NCBI GenBank assembly: GCA_025345505.1
Contig: JANVCC010010406.1
Span: 15,775,260 to 15,839,259, forward strand
DNA from: Todiramphus chloris collaris
Lineage: Eukaryota > Chordata > Aves > Coraciiformes > Alcedinidae
DNA: 64,000 nt
Direction of reading: 5' to 3'
The notes beneath the pieces are model-generated. The model worked only from the letters and a program-made list of their open reading frames with translations. It did no database searches and was not told the DNA's origin. The translations under genes were made by a program, and so were the position numbers. Position 1 is the first letter of the stretch; every line of letters starts with the position of its first letter. Shown here piece by piece: positions 58,276 to 64,000 of the stretch.

Positions 58276-59081
58276 ACTTCTGTGAGGCCTTTGACTTGGT
58301 CCTCCACAACATCCTTCTGTCTAATTTGGAGAGATATGGATTTGATAGGTGGACTGTTTGGGCATAATAAATTGTTTGCATGGTTGCATCCAGAAAGTAG
58401 TGATCAATGGCTTGATGTCCAGATGAAGATCAGTGACAAGTAGTGTCCCTTAGGGGTCCATACTAGGACCAGTACTGTTTAATATTTTCATCAATTACAT
58501 AACGTGACTGAATATACCCTCACCAAATTTACAGATGGCAGAAAGCTGAGTGGTGCAGTTGGCATGCCTGAGGGATGGGATGCCATCCAGTGGGACCTGA
58601 AGAAGCTTGAGAAGTGGGCCAATGGGAACCCTCTGAGGTTCAAAAAAGGCCAAGTGTAAGGTCATGTACCTGGGTCAGAGCAATCCTCAGTATCAGTATC
58701 AAAATCAGTGTCAGCATCAATCAACTGCTGGGACATGAAGGGACTGAGATCAGCACTGCTGAGAAGAACCTGCGGGTACTGACGGATGAAAAGCTGGACA
58801 TGAGATGTCAATGTGCGCTCCAGACCAGAAGGCCAATCTTATCCTGGTCTGCATCAAAACAATTGTGGTCAGTAGGTCGAGGGTGGTGATTCTACCACTC
58901 TACTCCACTCTGGTGAGACTGCTTGTAGTACTACTTCCAGTTTTGTGGTTCTCAGAACAAGAAATTCTCAGAACTGAAAGACATGGACCTATTGGAACAG
59001 GTCCAGAGGAGGGCTGGAACACCTTTTCTATGAGGATAGGCTGGGAGAGTTGGGGTTGTTCAGCCTGGAGAAGAGAGGAAT
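58276..59081 (+). mobile_element. Old CR1 LINE, part 4: reverse transcriptase to LFSLE block
   Basis: The last recognisable piece of the old plus-strand CR1. It begins CEAFDLVLHNILLSNLERYG, passes the VP(Q)GS/GPVLFNIF block near 58440-58485, and has a catalytic box reading KFTDGRKLSG at about 58525, so both ADD positions are altered. It continues with LKKLEKWANGNPLRF, the GTEISTAEKNLRVLTDEKLD region, a TRRPILSWSASK region and FSLEKRG. It then stops abruptly at 59081, where a minus-strand CR1 begins. The 3' end and tail are missing and are not found downstream. An interspersed CAGTATCAGTATCA near 58690 is a short local repeat. Confidence 0.87.
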
Positions 59082-59231
59082 GATCACCTCCCTGCTCCTG
59101 CTGACCACACTATTCCTGATACAGACCAGGATGCCATTGGCTTTCTTGGCCACCTGGGCACACTGCTGGCTCATGTTCAGGCAGCTGTCAATCAAGACCC
59201 CCAGGTCCTTCTCTGCCTGGCAGATCTCCAG

Positions 59232-59537
59232 TCACTCCTCCGCAAGCTTGTATTGCTGCTGAGGGTTGTTGTGGCCCAAGTGCAGGACGTGGCATTTGTC
59301 CTTATTGAAACTCATGAAATTGGACTTGGCCCAGTGATCCAGCCTATCTAGATCCCTTTGTAGAACTTCTCTAATCTCAAGGAGATCAACATTTCCACAC
59401 AGCTTGGTGTCATCTGCAGATTTACCAAGGGTGCGCTCTATCCCCTCATCCAAATCATTGATGAAGATGGTAGACAGGAGTGGCCTCAGTACTGAGCTCA
59501 TGACTGGCAGCCCACTGGATTTAATTCCATTGTCCAC
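59232..59537 (-). pseudogene. CR1 ORF2 remnant, SADD reverse transcriptase box
   Basis: A 101-codon minus-strand frame with [18 protein letters not shown], then [12 protein letters not shown] (SADD at 59409-59420, both aspartates present) and [20 protein letters not shown]. The GVPQG part of the preceding block is deleted, leaving VMSSVL. The frame ends after KLAEE. Confidence 0.92.
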
Positions 59538-59608
59538 AACACTTTGGACTCACCCATCTAACCAGTTTTCCACTCAGGAAAGTGTATGCCCATCCAAGCC
59601 AAGAGCGG

Positions 59609-59959
59609 TCAATTTGTCTCTAATAGAACACTGTGGGAAATGGTGTCAAATGCCTTGCTAAAGTCAAGATAGACAACATCCACAGACTTGCGTTCATCCA
59701 ACAGGTGGGTCACCCTATCATAGGAGATCAGGGTTATTAAACAAGACTTGCCCTTCATAAACCCATGCCGACTGGGACTGATCACCTGGTTGTCCTTCAT
59801 GTGCTGCATAATAGAACCCAGAATAATCCACTTCATCAGCTTTCCTGGTACTGAAGTCAAACTGACAGGCCTATAGTTCCCCAGGTCATCATTCTGTCCC
59901 TTCTTATATATGGGTGTTATGTTGGCTGATCTCCAATCTGCTGGTACCTCCTCAGTCAA
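59609..59959 (-). pseudogene. CR1 ORF2 remnant, N-terminal reverse transcriptase
   Basis: A 116-codon minus-strand frame with the first half of the CR1 reverse transcriptase: VPADWRSANITPIYKKGQ at residues 5-22, GNYRPVSLTSVPGKLMKWII, MKGKSCLITLISYD, LDERKSVDVVYLDFSKAFDT near the C-terminus. It directly precedes, in another frame, the remnant at 59232-59537. Confidence 0.93.
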
Positions 59960-60300
59960 TCAGGGCTGCTGGTAAATGATGGACAGTTGCCTGGTGAGCA
60001 CACCTGCCAGTTCTCTCAGCACTCTAGGATTTAACCCATCTGTCCCCATAGATTTATTCACATTGATATTGACCAGCATGTCATGGACCATCTCCTCCTG
60101 AATTGTAGGGGGGCATTCCTGGTCCCTGTCTCTTACTTTGGGGAGTGACTTTCCCCAGTGCAAGTGTTTCCATTACTAAAGACTGAGACAAAGAGTACCT
60201 GAGCTGCAGGGAAACTGTTGTGAAAAGGGATGCTTCTAAGAGCACCACCACTCCAGTTTCCACTGTGAAATTTCCCAGCATATGAGGGATGAGTTTACTT

Positions 60301-61050
60301 CTGATCCTCTCAAAGGAGCTTCAAAGTAATTTTCATATGAAGAGAGTGATTCTGATCAAGATTAGAGGGGCCCTAATCCTAGACAGGTGGAGGCAAGAGA
60401 CAATCAGTTTTACTGGACTGTGTGTATCAGACTCATAGGAGTATAAGGCCTTAGTAGATAGTAGCACACAGTGCACTCTGATGCCATCATACTATAGAGG
60501 GGTTGAATCCATCTCTATTTCTGTGGTGACAGAGGGATCCAAACAGCTGACTGTAACGGAAGCTGAAGTGAGTCTAACTGGGAAGGAGTAGCATAAGGAC
60601 CTCATTGTGACTGGCCCGGAGGCCCCGTGCATCCTTGGCATAGACTATCTCGGGAGATGGTATTTCAAGAACCCAAAAGGATACCAGTTATGAAACTTGT
60701 CCAGGCTCTTAGAGGACCCTTCTGTGGTGGCACCAATAAGGGCTGAGTGCAGCAGGTGTCAATCTCTACCACCATTGTGCATCAATGGCAATATCACGAC
60801 AGTCAAGATACACTGATCCTCATCCAGAAGTTGATTTGTCAGCTAGAGAGTCAGAGGGTGATCAGCAAAACTCATTCATGCTTGAATGGCCCCATGTGAC
60901 CAGTATGAAAATCTAATGGACAGTGGAGACTAACAGTGGACTACCGTGGCCTGAATGAAGTTGTGCTGCTGTGGAGTGCTGTTGTGCCAGACATGCTAGA
61001 GCTTCCATACAAACTGGAGTTGAAGGCAGCTGTAAAAGCCTGGCTATTGT
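60301..61050 (+). pseudogene. ERV pol remnant, protease and start of reverse transcriptase
   Basis: A strongly broken plus-strand endogenous retrovirus fragment, probably ERVL-like (class III). At about 60439-60475 the frame reads EYKALVDSSTQC, in the position of the aspartic protease active site. The aspartate remains but the glycine of the D-S/T-G triad is replaced, so the site is dead. Further text includes ILGIDYLGRWYFKNPKGYQ at about 60631-60690, SSTLWRLTVDYRGLNE-like wording near 60920-60960 with a stop, and YKLELKAAVKAW at about 61013-61050. Multiple stops and frameshifts occur. The left edge against the CR1 is uncertain. Confidence 0.75.
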
Positions 61051-61590
61051 GTGCCTCAAACCTTGTGTGGTGATATGGTCTGAAAAGACCTGTCTGGAGG
61101 GAAGAAGTGTTGATTGCTGTCAGTGTCTCTGTGCCCCGCACCCCCCCCCACCTTTGGCTCTTTGCAGACATGCTCTAACAAAAGGAAGAGATAAATTCTG
61201 CATAGGTGGTAATGTGTCTTTTCTTTAGTGCTCCTGATGACTGCACCATTGCTGGGGGAGAGCAGGGGGGTGGGGAGGATGAGGGGTGGGAGGGAGGCGT
61301 GCGGTGTTGGGGAGGGTGGATGGCATGTGCCATACTACTTCTAGCTCATGGAGCTCATGCAAACCAACACCACTTCCTGTGGAAACTGGGAATGCCACCC
61401 AGGTACCTCAAGGGTATAAGGGGACAGAAAAATATTGATCATTGTTTTGTTATTGTTTCTTGGAGTCATTGTTTTGACTCTGCCACCCTGGCTGCCCTGC
61501 TGTGCAGGGATACTCTGTAGGGATACGAAAGAGTGATACTCTTTTGGTGTATCACTAAGATTCACCTCCCTTGTTGTCTACTGAGTGGGA
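61051..61590. other. ~540-base interruption inside the ERV pol remnant
   Basis: The pol homology stops near 61050 (AAVKAW) and resumes at about 61593 with AAKWYS, the same alignment position, so the intervening DNA looks inserted. It contains a C9 run at 61141-61149, a G-rich island at 61254-61319, and no recognisable coding sequence. I cannot name it and see no clear terminal repeat. A local rearrangement is the alternative. Confidence 0.5.
61254..61319 (+). repeat. G-rich island, G-quadruplex-capable
   Basis: Many G3-G6 runs separated by one to five bases (GGGGG, GGGGGG, GGGG, GGGG, GGG, GGG, GGGG, GGG), on the plus strand. Confidence 0.88.
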
Positions 61591-62130
61591 TGGGACAGCA
61601 GCCAAGTGGTATTCCATGAATAACGTTTTCTCCATTCCTATAGCACCAGTGTGCAGGCCACAGTTTGCTTTCACTTGGAGGAGGGTCTAATACACCTTGA
61701 GTTGACTGCCCCAGGAGTGAAAACACAGCCCCACCATTTGCCATAGACTGATCCAGTCTGCACTGGAGAAAGGTGGAGCTCCTGGACACCTGCAATGCAC
61801 TGATGACATCATCATATGGGGTGACTCACAGAAGAAGCTTTTGAGAAAGGGAAGAAAATAATTCAAGTCCTTCTGAAAAACAGGTTTGTTACAGTCTGAT
61901 TGTGAGCCCTGTCCAGCACGTGACATGGAGGAAGAACAGTTCTAAATGGGGTCCTGAGAAGCAACAAGCCTTAAAACAAATTAAACAGGAGATTGCACAT
62001 GCAGTAGCTGTTGGGCCAGGAAAAGAACATACTCTGCACCACAGCCAGGAAGATGAGTCTTCTCAGAAGCCTCTGTCAGAGAGCACCTGGGGAAACCTAG
62101 GACCAACCCCAAGAGTTTTGGAGCCAGGGA
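61591..62130 (+). pseudogene. ERV pol remnant, reverse transcriptase and connection
   Basis: Continuation of the broken ERV pol. It includes AAKWYSMNNVFSIPI and FAFTWRR (about 61593-61690), and a polymerase active-site box reading CTDDIIIWGD at 61796-61825. The two catalytic aspartates remain, but the usual tyrosine and following residue are changed. A connection-domain block WGPEKQQALKQIKQEIAHA lies at about 61950-62005. It ends against a minus-strand CR1. Stops and frameshifts mean it cannot produce a protein. No gag, env or matching LTR is recognisable beside it. Confidence 0.8.
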
Positions 62131-62487
62131 TCATAGAATCATAGAATGATACAATTGTCAGGGTTGGAAGGGATCTTAAAGATCATCTAGTTCCGACTCC
62201 CCTGCCATGGACAGGGACATCTCCCACTAGAGCAGGTTGCTCAGAGCCCCATCCAGCCTAGTCTTAAAAACGTCCAAGGATGGGGCTTCCACCACCTCTC
62301 TGGACTACCTGTTCCAGTGTCTCACCACCCTCATGGTGAAGAAATTTTTCCTAATGTCCAACCTGAATTGACCTATCTCTAGCTTAAATCAGTTCCCTCT
62401 AGTCCTATCACTGCCCGACAGCCTAAGAAGTCCCTCACCAGCTTTATTGTAGTCTCTCTTCAGATATTGAAGGACTTGTTTGCTACA
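62131..62487 (-). mobile_element. CR1 LINE 3' end, ~355 bases
   Basis: A minus-strand CR1 3' segment starting with the tail ATCATAGAATCATAGAATG at 62131. It carries CAGGGTTGGAAGGGATC, then reverse-complement coding blocks for the LDGALSN-type region, the [10 protein letters not shown] region (CTGTTCCAGTGTCTCACC) and the RLDIRK region (TTTTTCCTAATGTCC). It ends near the YLK codons at 62487. The wording places it in a different subfamily from the copies at 55474 and 56702. It interrupts or abuts the ERV pol remnant, which I do not see resuming afterwards. Confidence 0.92.
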
Positions 62488-64000
62488 GCTCCTAAGAGTA
62501 GTAAGGTATTTTACAGCTCTTGCAGCTGATACCATTATCTAAGTTCTTGCAGCTGATGAGTCCACTATTTTCTATGACTTTTTTCACCAGCTAAGTATAA
62601 TTTCTGTATAGACAGAAATATCTGTGGATAGAAACAGTTCATGACTCAGAAGGGATGAGTCTGTTGGAATCACAACAGGAAAACTTCCCACAATGGTATT
62701 ATCTCTCATCTGAATAAAAAACAAAGTTAAACAGAAGTAACACAGATAAATCCAGGGATAAATCTGAAATTCACTACTGTTCCATCCTTGTCATCGGTTC
62801 TTCTGTGTTTCTGTGATAGTACCAAAGTCCTAGTTCCTAAAGCATATAATAAAAAATAAATAAACACAAACAAACACACACAACCCCTCCTCAATAATAA
62901 TAATAATAGAGAAATATAAATCTATCCAAAAAGGAGAAAAAGCAGTTACACGAGCTCCGTGCACTGTAGGACAGGTAATGACTTTGTAACCTATTGCATA
63001 AACACTGAACTAGTCATTGAAAAATGTGTTTAGTAGCATAGAAACATACACATCCACAAGAGACTGATAGGCAGCTGACTCTTACTGTTATTGTCTGTGA
63101 AGCTACTTATAAGCAGGCTTAGAAGAGAGGCATTACAGTGACAGATCCAAAAGCAGACAGGAATAAACAATGAAATATATGACCATAAGCAAAGCCCAAA
63201 AGGTACAATCCTTTTACCCTAGACTGCTTTCTCTTCTACCTCCTTCACTACAAGTAATACAACACACCGCTGAGTCATTTTGCTAATTCTCTGTTATTTT
63301 TCCTCTTATTCCCTTTATTCTTTGATAGCCATTGGTATTGAAACTTATGTTTGCAAAAGCGAGTGAGTTGATTAATAGGTATTTTATACATCTGGTATTT
63401 CCTCATAAAAGACTGGTAAACTTATTTCAATTATCATACCACCAACAAGGATGCAATCTGTTCACAATGGCTGTTTACGAATGGCTGCTTTGGGTAATGG
63501 TTGTTTTCTTAGCATGAGAAATGAAATATAATATTATTAAACAGAGATCTGCAGAATAGTGTGTCAACTTATCCATCTTCCTGATGTTTATAGGCTTAAT
63601 TTTTTGTAATGTTTATTTTATTTTATGGGACCAAACATTAAAGTATCACTTTTTTGAAAGGATCTAATTTCTTTTATTTTTGTGTTAATGTCCTTGAATA
63701 TTAACATCCACAAATTCATGCACAATCAGGGAAGAAAACTCCTGGTAGGTACTCTATTAATTCTATTTAGACAAACATGTTATAATGAGAGAGATAATGA
63801 ACAAAGGAGTTTATTTATTTTTTTTTTAGGTAAGGTATGAAAGTTTTTACCCACAAGGCTAAGGTTTTCCTTTTTTTGTGGCTTTGCTTTAACAAACCAC
63901 CTGTAAAATGTCTTAAAATAATTCCCGATAATCTCAAAACTGCCATGAAAATTTAGTGTGGGTGGAAAAGTGGGAAATGCATGTGTAAGACTGTATTGGT
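62488..64000. other. Unrecognised AT-rich DNA
   Basis: No gene or repeat family is recognisable apart from a short (AATA/CAAA) and (AAT)n patch at about 62850-62908. A 20-base unit with TCTTGCAGCTGAT occurs twice near 62519 and 62544. Confidence 0.6.
62850..62908. repeat. A-rich microsatellite patch
   Basis: AAATAAATAAACACAAACAA-type sequence followed by about five AAT units at 62893-62908. Confidence 0.88.

Larger units (their letters stand above)
59082..60300 (-). mobile_element. CR1 LINE lacking its 3' end, minus strand
   Basis: A 1.2-kb minus-strand CR1. At its low-coordinate edge it begins within codons for [12 protein letters not shown], so about 480 bases of the 3' end are missing. 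It extends back through GVLID, the [16 protein letters not shown] block, [16 protein letters not shown] and VYLDFSKAFDTISH. Further back are PIYKKGQNDDLGNYRPVS and TIQEEMVHDMLVNINVNKSM, and finally an AxVLFVSVFSN linker block at about 60190-60220. It shares its subfamily wording with 37573-38602. The upstream edge near 60300 is approximate. It meets the old plus-strand CR1 in a tail-to-tail junction. Confidence 0.93.

Overview
The window looks like AT-rich, gene-poor nuclear DNA from a bird. The evidence is the number of CR1 (chicken repeat 1) non-LTR retrotransposons. At least fifteen separate copies can be read from their protein remnants and from the 3'-terminal ATTCTATG-type octamers that mark CR1. 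I find no cellular protein-coding exon, tRNA, rRNA, CRISPR array or bacterial-style operon. The stretch is best described as intergenic or deep intronic DNA filled with transposon debris. The species cannot be named from the sequence alone.

Layout. 1-1390 is unique AT-rich DNA with an ATCAT microsatellite. 1391-2319 is a plus-strand CR1. 2320-14862 is mostly unrecognised, apart from an LTR-like repeat at 10560-11087. 14863-15290 is an old CR1 3' end. 15291-21337 is mostly unrecognised, with a tiny palindromic LTR-like scrap at 19106-19150. 21338-21905 is a minus-strand CR1 lacking its 3' end. 24309-25713 is a 1.4-kb plus-strand CR1. 26170-28507 is a much older CR1-like ORF2 (endonuclease, linker, reverse transcriptase), cut by a 103-base younger CR1 tail. 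29469-30046 is a minus-strand CR1. 33790-34818 holds the end of an ERV-type LTR. 37573-38602 is the best-preserved CR1. 44799-45079 and 47520-48642 are further plus-strand CR1s. 48643-54129 is unrecognised.

54130-62487 is the most structured part. An old plus-strand CR1 still shows ORF1 (SGNH/GDSL-type block), endonuclease and reverse transcriptase. It is split by two minus-strand CR1 insertions and by a 1.1-kb repeat flanked by a perfect 6-base target-site duplication. It then ends abruptly against a third minus-strand CR1 that has lost its 3' end. Downstream lies a heavily broken ERV pol remnant (protease to reverse transcriptase/connection), itself apparently interrupted, and then one more CR1.

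Nothing here acts together as a functional system. All retrotransposon reading frames carry stops, frameshifts, truncations or active-site substitutions. The interest lies in the insertion order, in shared active-site changes between copies, and in the second copy of the 1.1-kb repeat's 3' half at 10.6-11.1 kb. I did not find a convincing previously undescribed biological system.
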